From a virus, in IMG/VR virus record IMGVR_UViG_3300043568_000455, positions 1-26,604 of that record: DNA of 26,604 bases. One strand, 5' to 3'. Below the pieces are notes generated by a model. That model was not told the origin of the DNA. It searched no databases and worked only from the letters and a program-made list of their open reading frames with translations. Numbering within the stretch: position 1 is the first letter of the stretch; each line of letters begins with the position of its first letter. Of this stretch, positions 1 to 7,402 are shown one piece after another. The position numbers and the translations under genes are program-made.

Positions 1-1
1 T

Positions 2-913
2 AAGAAGATGTCGTATGCTTCTCAAGCATTGAACGAATCAGATGCAAGTCCCATAGGTACAAGGTTTGGCACTCCAATATACCCTTATACTAAAACTGGA
101 ATATACTACAACTTTAAAAAGAATAACCCATTTTCAATATATGATTCATCCTCTCCATATCTATATTTAACAAAGACAAGCGGAATACAATTAAAGGGCA
201 AGTACGATCCTTTGGTTAATAGAGGCCTTATGATTCCAGTTAATCAAAGTCGTGCAAGTGGATTTAAGGTTATTGCAATGCAACTTGCGGTTAGGTTTGA
301 TGGGGACTACTTCCCATATGCTCCAACAGAAATTTTTGAAATAGAAAGTCGTGGATCTTATATAAAGTTCTATCTAGTTGCTTGTGACCCAAGCGGAAGA
401 AGAGCAAAAATATATGCTATTGATTCTAAGACTGGCCTCATTCAAAATGGTATAGGGTTTTACTGGAATGGAAAGGTTGTTAAAGAGCCAGTAATAACAT
501 TACAAGACTGGGGATTCCTAGGTATTAATTTTGCAAGCAGTCTAGATTTCTCATATTTTGAGGGAGCAATAAGATTAACTGGCCCATTACTATTTAATAA
601 CATATCTTTCTATCAGTCAACAAACCTGCAAGAGGTCCAAAACGTAGCAGAAAGACCTTGGTTCAGAGTAAAGGTTTTAAACTCAAGAGAGTTAGACTGG
701 AAATTCTGGAATATTGGATCATATAACTGGAACAAAGTGCTGGTTTTGTCAGAAACAAGTTATTATGGCGTAAACCCAGAAGAGGTTTATAAGAGTTACA
801 CGGGAACAAATAAGATAGTAATAGATGATAGCAGGGTATTAAGGTTTGGTGGTTACAAATACACTGCATATTCTGATGTTAATTGGAACCAAATAGTGGT
901 CGATCCAGTTTAA
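2..913 (+). CDS. C-terminal part of a large tail protein with lectin-like (LamG/concanavalin-like) fold, 5' end probably outside the window
   Basis: The frame is open to the left edge. The first ATG in view is at 8, but lysine codons precede it in frame without a stop and there is no ribosome site, so this is probably the C-terminal piece of a longer gene (about 301 residues from that ATG). The protein is rich in aromatic residues and beta strand. Near residues 165-200 it reads as 'WGFLGINFASSLDFSYFEG' followed by 'LTGPLLFNNISFYQ', which I associate with concanavalin/LamG-like jelly rolls in siphovirus tail-tip and receptor-binding proteins. The C-terminus (YTGTNKIVIDDSRVLRFGGY) is another tail-protein-like beta segment. 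By inference it acts at the tail tip in host recognition. It lies just upstream of the portal group and is separated from it by a probable promoter. The exact role is not known from sequence. Confidence 0.6.
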   Translation, partial: KKMSYASQALNESDASPIGTRFGTPIYPYTKTGIYYNFKKNNPFSIYDSSSPYLYLTKTSGIQLKGKYDPLVNRGLMIPVNQSRASGFKVIAMQLAVRFDGDYFPYAPTEIFEIESRGSYIKFYLVACDPSGRRAKIYAIDSKTGLIQNGIGFYWNGKVVKEPVITLQDWGFLGINFASSLDFSYFEGAIRLTGPLLFNNISFYQSTNLQEVQNVAERPWFRVKVLNSRELDWKFWNIGSYNWNKVLVLSETSYYGVNPEEVYKSYTGTNKIVIDDSRVLRFGGYKYTAYSDVNWNQIVVDPV

Positions 914-915
914 TA

Positions 916-924
916 TGGTATACT
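916..924 (+). promoter_or_regulatory. Extended -10 promoter (TGG-TATACT), probably giving a leaderless mRNA
   Basis: TGGTATACT lies 3 bases after the stop of the previous gene. No TTGACA-like -35 is visible, so it would work as an extended -10. The hexamer ends at 924, so the expected start of transcription (about 7 bases on) falls at 931-932, on the ATG at 932. The same 12 bases, TGGTATACTTAT, recur at 9365-9376 in front of another gene. Confidence 0.5.
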
Positions 925-931
925 TATGGTT

Positions 932-1336
932 ATGAATATGGAAAACCCTAAGAAAAAGCGTAAAGAATTGCCCAAGATGAAGGGCCAGATTGGCGAGTCT
1001 CGTGCAAAGATTATTGAAAAGCACTACGACTGGGGCCTTTATGTGTACAAAAAGGCTAACGGAAGATGGTTTACTGATGGTACAGGATCTGTGCTAAACA
1101 TTGAATCAATGAAGGGCGACATTTCCCAGATTGCAAAACTACGTGAAGCAGCAATATATTACGGTGATCCAGGAGATGGCAACTGTGTTTTTGTTCCAGG
1201 CCTAACTAGAATTTCAGAAGAAGAATACTCAGAACAAAAGCAAAGACTTGCAGAAGGTTTAATTCCTTCTATGAATGACCTTGGTGCAGTACAAGCAGCC
1301 AAGGACACTATTGCAAAGTATGGAAGTGATGACTAA
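932..1336 (+). CDS. Conserved-looking hypothetical protein upstream of the portal
   Basis: A 134-residue hydrophilic protein with a basic N-terminus (NPKKKRKELPKMKG) followed by a compact alpha/beta region containing 'HYDWGLYVYKKANGRWFTDGTGSVLNIES' and 'AAIYYGDPGDGNCVFVPGLTRISEEEY'. I do not recognise the family. Three in-frame ATGs are possible (926, 932, 938) and none has a Shine-Dalgarno site. I chose 932 because it coincides with the predicted transcription start of the TATACT promoter, making it a leaderless start. The stop overlaps the portal start by one base (TAATG), so the two are probably translated together. Its place directly before the portal suggests a packaging or head role, but nothing in the sequence proves that. 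Confidence 0.75.
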   Translation: MNMENPKKKRKELPKMKGQIGESRAKIIEKHYDWGLYVYKKANGRWFTDGTGSVLNIESMKGDISQIAKLREAAIYYGDPGDGNCVFVPGLTRISEEEYSEQKQRLAEGLIPSMNDLGAVQAAKDTIAKYGSDD

Positions 1337-2949
1337 TGAGTGAAGATATGGACTATAGAATTGGTGCTCGTATTGATGAGTTGCCAAAGTCTGATGAGAC
1401 ATTCTCAAAGCAAGATCCGTTCAATAAAGACTGGGACGACTTAAAGACTCTTAGTGGTCTAGATAATAATTTTAAACGCCGTGCACAACGAATGTCAAAG
1501 GCAGATGCGTCTCCAGCCTATATGGATAGTGCAATGGCAGTTAACACAGGTATCAATGGAGCAGCATCAAAAGAAATTAACCCAGGCCTTATTTATAGAA
1601 ATGGATATGGACTATTTGATGTTATTACTCCACCATGGAACCTTTATGAACTAGCAAACTACTACGATACATCTTTTGCAAACCATGCAGCGATTGATGC
1701 TAAAGTAGAAAATATTGTTGGACTAGGTTATGACTTTGAAGTTTCTGCAAGAACAATGCTAAAACTAGAATCATCTACAGACACAGGTGCAACAGATCGT
1801 GCAAGAAAAAGAATTGAAAGAGCAAAGATTGAAATGCGTGATTGGCTAGAAAGCCTAAACAACGATGATTCTTTTACGTCTTCAATGGAAAAGGTTTATA
1901 CAGATCTTCAGGCAACTGGAAATGCATATCTAGAAGTTGGAAGAACCGTAAAAGGGGACATAGGTTATGTTGGACACATTCCAGCAACAACAGTTCGTGT
2001 TCGTAGATTGCGTGATGGGTTCGTTCAGGTAATTGGAAACAAAGTTGTTTACTTCCGCAACTTCGGTGCAACTAATGCCAACCCCCTAGGCACAGACCCA
2101 AGACCAAACGAGATTATTCACTTTAAGCAGTACTCTCCTTTAAATACATTCTATGGCGTTCCTGATATTATCTCAGCAATTAACTCTTTGTATGGAGACT
2201 CTCTTGCTTCTCAGTACAACATTGATTTCTTTAGCAACAAGGCTGTTCCTAGATATGTTGTAACTCTTAAGGGTGCAAAACTATCTGCAGATGCTGAAGA
2301 CAAGATGTTTAGATTTTTACAGACGGGACTTAAAGGACAAAACCATAGAACGCTATACATTCCCCTTCCTCCTGATTCTGATACAAATAAAGTTGAGTTT
2401 AAAATGGAGCCAATTGAAAACGGTATACAAGAGGGTTCTTTTAAGGAATATCGTAAGCAAAACCGTGACGACATTCTGGTAGCACACCAAGTTCCTTTGT
2501 CTAAGTTAGGCGGAGGCGACTCTGGATCAATATCTTCTGCTCTAGCACAGGATAGAACATTTAAAGAGCAGGTAGCAAGACCATCACAAAGACAATTAGA
2601 AAAGCACATAAACAAGATTATTCGTGAAAAAACAGATATTCTTGAGTTTAAGTTTAATGAACTTACACTTACAGATGAAATTACTCAGTCTCAAATTCTT
2701 GAAAGATACGTTAAGAATCAGATCATGGTTCCTAACGAAGCAAGAGAACAACTTGGAATGCCACAACGTCCAGGTGGAGACGAACCACTTCAACTTAAGC
2801 CAGAACAGGCAGCAGACGCTACCGCCAACAGAGCAAGGGATGCAGAAAGAGTTAACAATAACTCAGACAGCCCATCCACAGTATCTGGAAGAAACCCAAA
2901 GGGTGAAGGTAGAAAGTTTGATGAAGAGTCTGATTTGTCCATATTGTGA
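1336..2949 (+). CDS. Phage portal protein (PBSX/XkdE-like)
   Basis: 537 residues, normal for a portal. Portals form the dodecameric ring at one capsid vertex through which DNA is packaged and to which the neck attaches. The middle of the protein reads 'YYDTSFANHAAIDAKVENIVGLGYDF' in separated blocks, then 'TYTDLQATGNAYLEVGR'-type and 'IIHFKQYSPLNTFYGVPDI' segments, and later 'DILVAHQVPLSKLGGGDSGS' with 'RPSQRQLEKHINKII'. These are the conserved stretches of the PBSX-type portal family. The C-terminal 60 residues are polar and probably disordered (many N, D, R, P). The start at 1336 overlaps the previous stop (TAATG) with GGAAGTGA upstream. The stop codon TGA (2947-2949) is itself part of the extended -10 promoter of the next unit. 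Confidence 0.93.
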   Translation: MSEDMDYRIGARIDELPKSDETFSKQDPFNKDWDDLKTLSGLDNNFKRRAQRMSKADASPAYMDSAMAVNTGINGAASKEINPGLIYRNGYGLFDVITPPWNLYELANYYDTSFANHAAIDAKVENIVGLGYDFEVSARTMLKLESSTDTGATDRARKRIERAKIEMRDWLESLNNDDSFTSSMEKVYTDLQATGNAYLEVGRTVKGDIGYVGHIPATTVRVRRLRDGFVQVIGNKVVYFRNFGATNANPLGTDPRPNEIIHFKQYSPLNTFYGVPDIISAINSLYGDSLASQYNIDFFSNKAVPRYVVTLKGAKLSADAEDKMFRFLQTGLKGQNHRTLYIPLPPDSDTNKVEFKMEPIENGIQEGSFKEYRKQNRDDILVAHQVPLSKLGGGDSGSISSALAQDRTFKEQVARPSQRQLEKHINKIIREKTDILEFKFNELTLTDEITQSQILERYVKNQIMVPNEAREQLGMPQRPGGDEPLQLKPEQAADATANRARDAERVNNNSDSPSTVSGRNPKGEGRKFDEESDLSIL

Positions 2950-2955
2950 TATAAT
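2947..2955 (+). promoter_or_regulatory. Extended -10 promoter (TGA-TATAAT) before the protease-capsid unit
   Basis: TGATATAAT, with its TG supplied by the portal stop codon. The predicted transcription start is near 2962, leaving a leader of about 17 bases with AAAGGGG before the ATG at 2979. The flanking TATAATTG is shared with the copies at 8600 and 10083. A second TATAAT occurs at 2970-2975 but is too close to the ATG to leave a ribosome site. Confidence 0.5.
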
Positions 2956-2978
2956 TGTAAAAAGGGGTTTATAATATA

Positions 2979-4337
2979 ATGGTGAGCAATATATCTAAAG
3001 CCCATTGGAATTCTGATGGGGATAATCTTCGCCTCTCTATGCCACTTACCAAGGTGGACAAGGAACGACGTATCGTTTCTGGGTTTGCATCTTTAGACAA
3101 CATAGACAAGCAAGACGATATCGTAACAGCAGAAGCATCAATGGATGCTTTCGCAAAGTTTCGTGGAAACATAAGAGAGATGCACCAACCTCTTGCAGTA
3201 GGCAAGATGGTTTCTTTTAAAGCAGACAAGTATTTTGATCCAGAAACAAAGAAATTTTATAATGGAGTTTTTGTTTCAGCATACGTTTCAAAGGGTGCCC
3301 AGGATACTTGGGAAAAAGTTCTAGACGGAACACTTACTGGTTTTTCTATCGGCGGTAGAATGAACAAGTGGGATGATGGATATGACGAGAAGTCAGATAA
3401 AGCAATTAGAATTATTAAGCAGTATGACCTAGTAGAGTTGAGTCTTGTAGACTCACCAGCAAATCAGTTTGCAAACATTGTATCTGTTGAAAAGGTTGAT
3501 GGCGTTAATGTTATCAAAGCAGATGAAACAGTTTTAGAAAATGTTTTTTATGACAAGGAATCAGGAATTGTAATGGTTTCAGAAAATGAATCAGAGTTAA
3601 GTCCAACCACTGGTGAACAAATGGAAAACATTGGTTTTGTTGAAAAAGCAGATAATGAAAAAACAGAAATGATAAAATTCTTAGTTGATAGTGCTAAAGG
3701 CATTAATACTTCTAAGATGAACAAGGAGGAAAACCTTATGGCAAAAGCAACAAAAAAGGCAGCAGATGATACTGTAACAGAATCAGATGTTGTAAAAAAC
3801 ATAGAGGTCGCTCCAGAGGCAGATGCCGTAGTTGAGGCTCCTGTTGCAGAAGTTACCGAAAAGTCTGAAGAGACTGTAGTAGCAGAAGAAACTGTTGAAA
3901 AGTCTGAAGAGACACCAGCAGAAGAAGTTACAAAGGCTGAGGAATCAGTTGAAGTAGCAGCACCAGAAGTTGAGACAGAAGTATCTAAATCAGATGAAGT
4001 AGTTGCAGAAGCAACTGCAGAAATCAATGATGGTCTTAATAAAGCCTTTAGCGATCTAGTAGAAGTAGTCAAGTCATTACAAGCAGAAGTAGAACTTTTA
4101 AAGTCTACTAAGGTTGATGTTGACGTGGCAAAGAGTTCATTTGAAGCAGTTGCAAAAGATATTGCAGTAGCAACAAATGTATTTAATGAATTTGGTAAGC
4201 GTGTAGAACTTGTAGAGCAAGATACCGCTTTCCGAAAGTCTGGCGATCTCGGCGAGATAGTACAGAATCAACCTGAAACGGTTGAAAAATCCCTATGGGG
4301 CGGTAGTTTCCTCAAAACAGCCGATCTATTCAGTTAG
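2979..4337 (+). CDS. Prohead maturation protease (XkdF-like/HK97-type) fused to a scaffold domain
   Basis: 452 residues in two parts. Residues 1 to about 175 are a prohead protease domain with 'REMHQPLAVGKM' (His69), 'LTGFSIGGRM' (Ser123) and 'DLVELSLVDSPAN' (Asp158). A His and a Ser in this order are the catalytic pair of XkdF/U35-type phage serine proteases; the role of Asp158 is less certain. Residues about 200-452 are very acidic and low-complexity (V, E, T, A, S, K), then a predicted coiled coil (LNKAFSDLVEVVKSLQAEVE...) and a C-terminal tail 'SLWGGSFLKTADLFS' that may bind capsid protein. The enzyme cuts scaffold and itself during head maturation. The start at 2979 has AAAGGGG about 11 bases upstream; a GTG at 2982 is possible. 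The major capsid gene follows 23 bases later in the same unit. Confidence 0.9.
   Translation: MVSNISKAHWNSDGDNLRLSMPLTKVDKERRIVSGFASLDNIDKQDDIVTAEASMDAFAKFRGNIREMHQPLAVGKMVSFKADKYFDPETKKFYNGVFVSAYVSKGAQDTWEKVLDGTLTGFSIGGRMNKWDDGYDEKSDKAIRIIKQYDLVELSLVDSPANQFANIVSVEKVDGVNVIKADETVLENVFYDKESGIVMVSENESELSPTTGEQMENIGFVEKADNEKTEMIKFLVDSAKGINTSKMNKEENLMAKATKKAADDTVTESDVVKNIEVAPEADAVVEAPVAEVTEKSEETVVAEETVEKSEETPAEEVTKAEESVEVAAPEVETEVSKSDEVVAEATAEINDGLNKAFSDLVEVVKSLQAEVELLKSTKVDVDVAKSSFEAVAKDIAVATNVFNEFGKRVELVEQDTAFRKSGDLGEIVQNQPETVEKSLWGGSFLKTADLFS
3723..3730 (+). promoter_or_regulatory. Internal ribosome binding site for the nested scaffold
   Basis: AAGGAGGA, 7 bases before the in-frame ATG at 3738, within the protease coding sequence. 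It encodes Lys-Glu-Glu in the fusion protein. A perfect purine-rich match at ideal spacing to an in-frame ATG, at the domain border, is unlikely to be accidental. Confidence 0.6.
3738..4337 (+). CDS. Probable scaffold protein translated from an in-frame start inside the protease gene
   Basis: Inside the protease frame, AAGGAGGA (3723-3730) lies 7 bases before an in-frame ATG at codon 254, giving a 199-residue product that starts MAKATKKAADD and ends with the shared C-terminus. This site is as good as any ribosome site in the window and falls exactly at the border between the protease domain and the acidic/coiled-coil part. Known precedent: phage lambda C/Nu3 and similar protease-scaffold nests, where a surplus of scaffold is made from an internal start. 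The product contains an acidic repeat region (residues about 20-110), a coiled coil near 115-140 and the 'SLWGGSFL' tail. Seen: the site and frame. Inferred: that it is used and works as scaffold. Confidence 0.65.
   Translation: MAKATKKAADDTVTESDVVKNIEVAPEADAVVEAPVAEVTEKSEETVVAEETVEKSEETPAEEVTKAEESVEVAAPEVETEVSKSDEVVAEATAEINDGLNKAFSDLVEVVKSLQAEVELLKSTKVDVDVAKSSFEAVAKDIAVATNVFNEFGKRVELVEQDTAFRKSGDLGEIVQNQPETVEKSLWGGSFLKTADLFS
3858..3913 (+). repeat. Direct repeat in the acidic part of the scaffold
   Basis: The 17 bases GAAAAGTCTGAAGAGAC occur at 3858-3874 and again at 3897-3913, a 39-base (13-residue) period that encodes EKSEET twice. It lies in a low-complexity acidic region and probably arose by slippage duplication. 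Confidence 0.7.
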
Positions 4338-4360
4338 AAAAAATCACAGGAGGTGACAAT

Positions 4361-5509
4361 ATGTCGGAACAAAATATAGAAAAGAACCAGCCAGGTACTT
4401 CAGGTAACCTTGGCGGAACAGCACCAGGACTCTACCAGGGTCAGGGCGCATTTGCATCAGGTTCAGATGCAGGAGTTAACGTACCAGGTAATTACACTGA
4501 CGGTGGTGTATTGGGTAATATCCCAACATCACTTAACGGAATTACAACAGGTCCAAACGCAGTAAACCCTTCAGGTGAGGCTGGATCAGGTATCCTACGC
4601 CCAGAGCAAGCACGTCGTTTTATTGACTACGTGTGGGATGCAACCATTCTCGCCCAAGATGGCCGTCGTGTTACTATGAGAGCCAATACAATGGAACTCG
4701 AAAAGGTAAACGTCGGAGAGCGTGTAATTCGTGCAGCAGCGCAAGCAGTTGGCGACTACACAAACGCAGGAGCAACATTCTCAAAGGTTGAATTGACTAC
4801 AAAGAAGATTCGTCTTGACTGGGAAGTTTCTGCAGAAGCACTAGAAGATAACATCGAAGGTGCAGCACTTGAAGATCACATCGTTCGTCTTATGACAAAC
4901 GCTTTCGGTAATGACATTGAAGACCTAGCCATTAATGGTTTGGGTTCAGGAAATGACGCATTCCTTGGAATCATGGAAGGTTTCGTAACCCGTGTTAAGA
5001 CTGACGGAGATGCACATGAAGCAGTAGTTACAGTTGCAAATGACAACTGGACAACTGATGCAATGCAGAAGATCATTCTAGCAATGCCACGTAAGTATCG
5101 TGCTATCAAGTCTAACTTGAAGTTCTATGCTGGTACAGACGCATTCCAGGGTATCGTTAAGAATAACGGTACACTAGCAGACGCAGTTGCTGAAGCATTT
5201 GCTTCACAGGCTGGCGGAACTCCAACTAATCGTCAGGCATACCTTGACGGTGGAGCGCAGACATTTGGTGGAGCACGTACAACACGTGTTCTCGGTGTCG
5301 ATGTTCAGGAAGTTCCATACTACCCTGCAGGATATGTCGACTTGACATTCCCACAGAACCGTGTATGGGGATTCCAGCGTGACATCACAGTAAACCGTGA
5401 ATACAAGCCAAAGAAGGACACTGTAGAATATACAGTCTTCGTTCGCTTCGGTATTCAATGGGAAGAGCAGGATGCAATTGCATTCGCTGACGCTGCTGCA
5501 GAAGAATAA
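4361..5509 (+). CDS. Major capsid protein (HK97 fold)
   Basis: 382 residues. The first 75 or so are Gly/Ser/Asn/Pro-rich and flexible, then 'LRPEQARRFIDYVWDATIL' begins the folded part. 'KVELTTKKIRLDWEVSAEALEDNIEG' with 'LEDHIVRLMTNAFGNDIEDLAINGLG' matches the E-loop and spine-helix arrangement of HK97-fold capsid proteins, and the C-terminal 'FQRDITVNREYKPKKDTVEYTVFVRFGIQWEEQDAIAFA' is a typical end. It builds the icosahedral head with portal, scaffold and protease. The start is decided by AGGAGGTGA (4348-4356), the strongest ribosome site in the window. Arginine codons are nearly all CGT/CGC (19 of 20 by my count), unlike the AGA-rich tail-tip genes, as expected for the most highly expressed protein. 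A hairpin follows the stop. Confidence 0.93.
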   Translation: MSEQNIEKNQPGTSGNLGGTAPGLYQGQGAFASGSDAGVNVPGNYTDGGVLGNIPTSLNGITTGPNAVNPSGEAGSGILRPEQARRFIDYVWDATILAQDGRRVTMRANTMELEKVNVGERVIRAAAQAVGDYTNAGATFSKVELTTKKIRLDWEVSAEALEDNIEGAALEDHIVRLMTNAFGNDIEDLAINGLGSGNDAFLGIMEGFVTRVKTDGDAHEAVVTVANDNWTTDAMQKIILAMPRKYRAIKSNLKFYAGTDAFQGIVKNNGTLADAVAEAFASQAGGTPTNRQAYLDGGAQTFGGARTTRVLGVDVQEVPYYPAGYVDLTFPQNRVWGFQRDITVNREYKPKKDTVEYTVFVRFGIQWEEQDAIAFADAAAEE

Positions 5510-5529
5510 TCTGTAAACAGTAAAATTTA

Positions 5530-5566
5530 GGGGGAGTAGGAGTTAACGCTCCTGCTCCCCTTATAA
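5530..5566 (+). terminator. Hairpin terminator after the capsid gene
   Basis: The left arm 5531-5542 (GGGGAGTAGGAG) pairs with the right arm 5549-5560 (CTCCTGCTCCCC), 12 pairs with one G-T wobble, around the loop TTAACG. The following TTATAACTT is a weak T-tract, so termination may be partial or the hairpin may protect the 3' end of capsid mRNA. It sits 21 bases after the capsid stop. Confidence 0.7.
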
Positions 5567-5573
5567 CTTATAA

Positions 5574-5582
5574 TGATATAAT
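5574..5582 (+). promoter_or_regulatory. Extended -10 promoter (TGA-TATAAT) before the neck unit
   Basis: TGATATAAT directly after the capsid hairpin. The predicted transcription start is near 5589, very close to the ribosome site AGGAGGAA at 5590-5597. There is no -35 consensus, and the terminator arm occupies that position. It is the same 9-mer as at 2947. Confidence 0.5.
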
Positions 5583-5600
5583 ACTATTTAGGAGGAAATA

Positions 5601-6041
5601 ATGGAAAATACAAATGAAAATCCAGTTGTAGAAGAAGCGGTAGTTGAGACTCCAGCAGTTGAAGAGACACCAGTTGTCGAAGCACCAGCGGTAGAAGAAA
5701 CAAAAGCAGAGCCTACACCAGAAGAACCAAAGCAGCAGAGTGTAAACGCTCCAGCATACCAGGCTAAGGTTGAAGAAGTTCCAGCACTTGGCGCAGTAAG
5801 CAATGGAGTTATGGGAACCACATCAGTGGCACGACCAGAACCACGCTTACCTGAAAACGTAAAGTTGGAAAATTCAGAAGACAAGGTGGCAATTCACTCA
5901 ACAAAGAATGTCGCATGGCAGGGCGTTGGCAAGGTTTCTAGAGGATACAACATTGTTGCAAAAAGCATTGCAGATCAGTGGTTGACAAGACCGCATGTCC
6001 GCCTTGCAACACCAGAAGAAATAAAAAAGGCTTTTGGGTAA
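5601..6041 (+). CDS. Capsid-adjacent acidic protein with a conserved-looking C-terminal domain
   Basis: 146 residues. Residues 1-45 are a low-complexity repeat of Val/Glu/Pro/Ala/Thr blocks (for example VEETPVVEAPAVEET), very acidic. Residues about 92-146 form a small compact domain with 'KVAIHSTKNVAWQGVGKVSRGYN' and 'ADQWLTRPHVRLATPEEIKKAFG'. I recognise that C-terminal pattern as one found next to capsid genes in actinobacterial phages, but no function is established to my knowledge. The start has AGGAGGAA 3 bases upstream (core spacing about 6). The position between capsid and neck genes fits a head decoration, head completion or minor head protein. Its acidic tail resembles that of the nested scaffold in composition, which may only be convergence. 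Confidence 0.8.
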   Translation: MENTNENPVVEEAVVETPAVEETPVVEAPAVEETKAEPTPEEPKQQSVNAPAYQAKVEEVPALGAVSNGVMGTTSVARPEPRLPENVKLENSEDKVAIHSTKNVAWQGVGKVSRGYNIVAKSIADQWLTRPHVRLATPEEIKKAFG

Positions 6042-6047
6042 CAATCA

Positions 6048-6956
6048 ATGGAGGTCATGAGAGTTCCACCTTATCCTATTACAACAACTTGGACATTACC
6101 TATACCTAACTATACGTATATCCAGTATGTTGAGGATTTGGTGGATCACTCAGTAACCGAAATAGAGGTTACATCCGATGCCAATGGCATTGTAGAATAT
6201 GTGCTTCCTTTAGAAAAAGTACTATATGACAGAAAATTTTATATTAAGTTTTATGATGCAGAACACGAACACACTCTTTATGAAGACAACTTAGATATAA
6301 TCAGACCATACGTCAATGCTAACAAGTTAGCAACTACATCTTCTGATATTAAAGAGTATAGAATGCTTGAATTAGTATCAAGATCAATTATTGACACAAT
6401 TATTTCAAATGGTTTTTATAATACTAAGAGAGTTGTTCAGGCGGTAGGTCAAGGAACAGATTACTTCCCACTATGGAATGATACAAATAAAGTTTTAAAG
6501 GTATATGAAAACAATGTCTTGGTCTATGATGTAGACACTCCAGAATTAAATGAGTATGAATATATAATTACTTTAGACAACTCTGCTGTACAAAGAGTTA
6601 TATCTGAGAGATACAACAGATTAGAGCAAGCCCCGCCAAACCTTCTAAGTGCAAGAGGAGATCTTGGATACTATGGTTTTGAGTCAGTCGGGTTTCCAGC
6701 GGGATACGATTACACATTTATTTTGGACATAGGGTATAAGACAATCCCGTCAGATGTTGAATATGCTACAGAACTTTTGATGGAAGATATTAAGTGTGGT
6801 AAGTTAGATTACTACAAGAGATATGTTACAGCATACAATACAGATCAATTTAGAATTCAGTTTGATAAGGCTTTGTTTAATGGAACTGGAAATCTTTTAG
6901 TAGATAAGATATTGGATAAGTATACAAATAATATTCTTAAACCAGGGATAATTTAA
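6048..6956 (+). CDS. Probable head-tail connector / adaptor protein (gp15/gp6-like)
   Basis: 302 residues. Residues 1 to about 90 are beta-rich, 'TWTLPIPNYTYIQYVEDLVDHSVTEIEV', possibly an Ig-like extension. Residues about 100-302 show the adaptor pattern: helices with 'YRMLELVSRSIIDTIISNGF', a central beta region beginning 'YNTKRVVQAVGQGTDYFPLW', then C-terminal helices 'VEYATELLMEDIKCGKLDYYK' and 'FDKALFNGTGNLLVDKILDKY'. Adaptors of this class sit under the portal. Family assignment is by pattern and gene order (first neck gene after the capsid), not by a diagnostic motif. The start is uncertain: ATG at 6048 has no clear ribosome site, while GGAGG (6050-6054) is too close to the next in-frame ATG at 6057. 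The stop overlaps the next start by one base (TAATG). Confidence 0.72.
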   Translation: MEVMRVPPYPITTTWTLPIPNYTYIQYVEDLVDHSVTEIEVTSDANGIVEYVLPLEKVLYDRKFYIKFYDAEHEHTLYEDNLDIIRPYVNANKLATTSSDIKEYRMLELVSRSIIDTIISNGFYNTKRVVQAVGQGTDYFPLWNDTNKVLKVYENNVLVYDVDTPELNEYEYIITLDNSAVQRVISERYNRLEQAPPNLLSARGDLGYYGFESVGFPAGYDYTFILDIGYKTIPSDVEYATELLMEDIKCGKLDYYKRYVTAYNTDQFRIQFDKALFNGTGNLLVDKILDKYTNNILKPGII

Positions 6957-7402
6957 TGATTTGCGAAAGTCCCGACTACATGTTCCCCATGCAGGGATCA
7001 GTGTATTATCCGATAGTAGAGCAAGGCGACTTTGGTGCCATCAAGAAACAATGGGTCCTAGACAAGATTGTTGCATGCACATTCACATCTGGGGGATCAG
7101 CATTTAAAGAAGAAGTAAAGCCTAACGTAAATATTACACAAAACTCTATCCTAGTTGGAAGAGTGAAGTCAGACATAAGAATTTCATCTCTTGATAATAA
7201 GAACGCCCTAACAAACATTTTACTAACAGATATTAAAGATCAAGATGGAAATCTTATCTACATAGAAACATCTGGTCCAAGATCAGGTAAGGGAACTCTT
7301 TTTGAAATTGCCACATACGAACCCTTTATGGGACCATTCGGCAAGGTTGATTTTTACAGAGTCATAATTAGAAGATCTGAGAATCAAGCAGGTGACCTAT
7401 GA
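6956..7402 (+). CDS. Probable head closure / stopper protein
   Basis: 148 residues, beta-rich, with 'FPMQGSVYYPIVEQGDFGAIKKQW', 'NALTNILLTDIKDQDGNLIYIE' and 'FEIATYEPFMGPFGKVDFYRVIIRRSE'. Size, strand-rich composition and position (between the adaptor and the gp10-like neck protein) fit the stopper that closes the portal channel until the tail docks. Cys3 and Cys41 are present without any clear metal motif. It begins in a one-base TAATG overlap with AGGGAT about 8 bases upstream and ends in an ATGA overlap with the next gene, so translation is coupled. The assignment rests mainly on context. Confidence 0.68.
   Translation: MICESPDYMFPMQGSVYYPIVEQGDFGAIKKQWVLDKIVACTFTSGGSAFKEEVKPNVNITQNSILVGRVKSDIRISSLDNKNALTNILLTDIKDQDGNLIYIETSGPRSGKGTLFEIATYEPFMGPFGKVDFYRVIIRRSENQAGDL

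Noticed and set aside
2970-2980. TATAAT overlapping the protease start codon as the main promoter
   Set aside because: It would start transcription inside the coding sequence, past the ATG; the copy at 2950 leaves a usable leader.
3548-4072. A 174-codon open frame on the - strand opposite the scaffold region
   Set aside because: It is Ser/Thr/Ala-rich only because it mirrors the acidic repeat of the + strand gene, has no ribosome site, and all neighbours are on the + strand.
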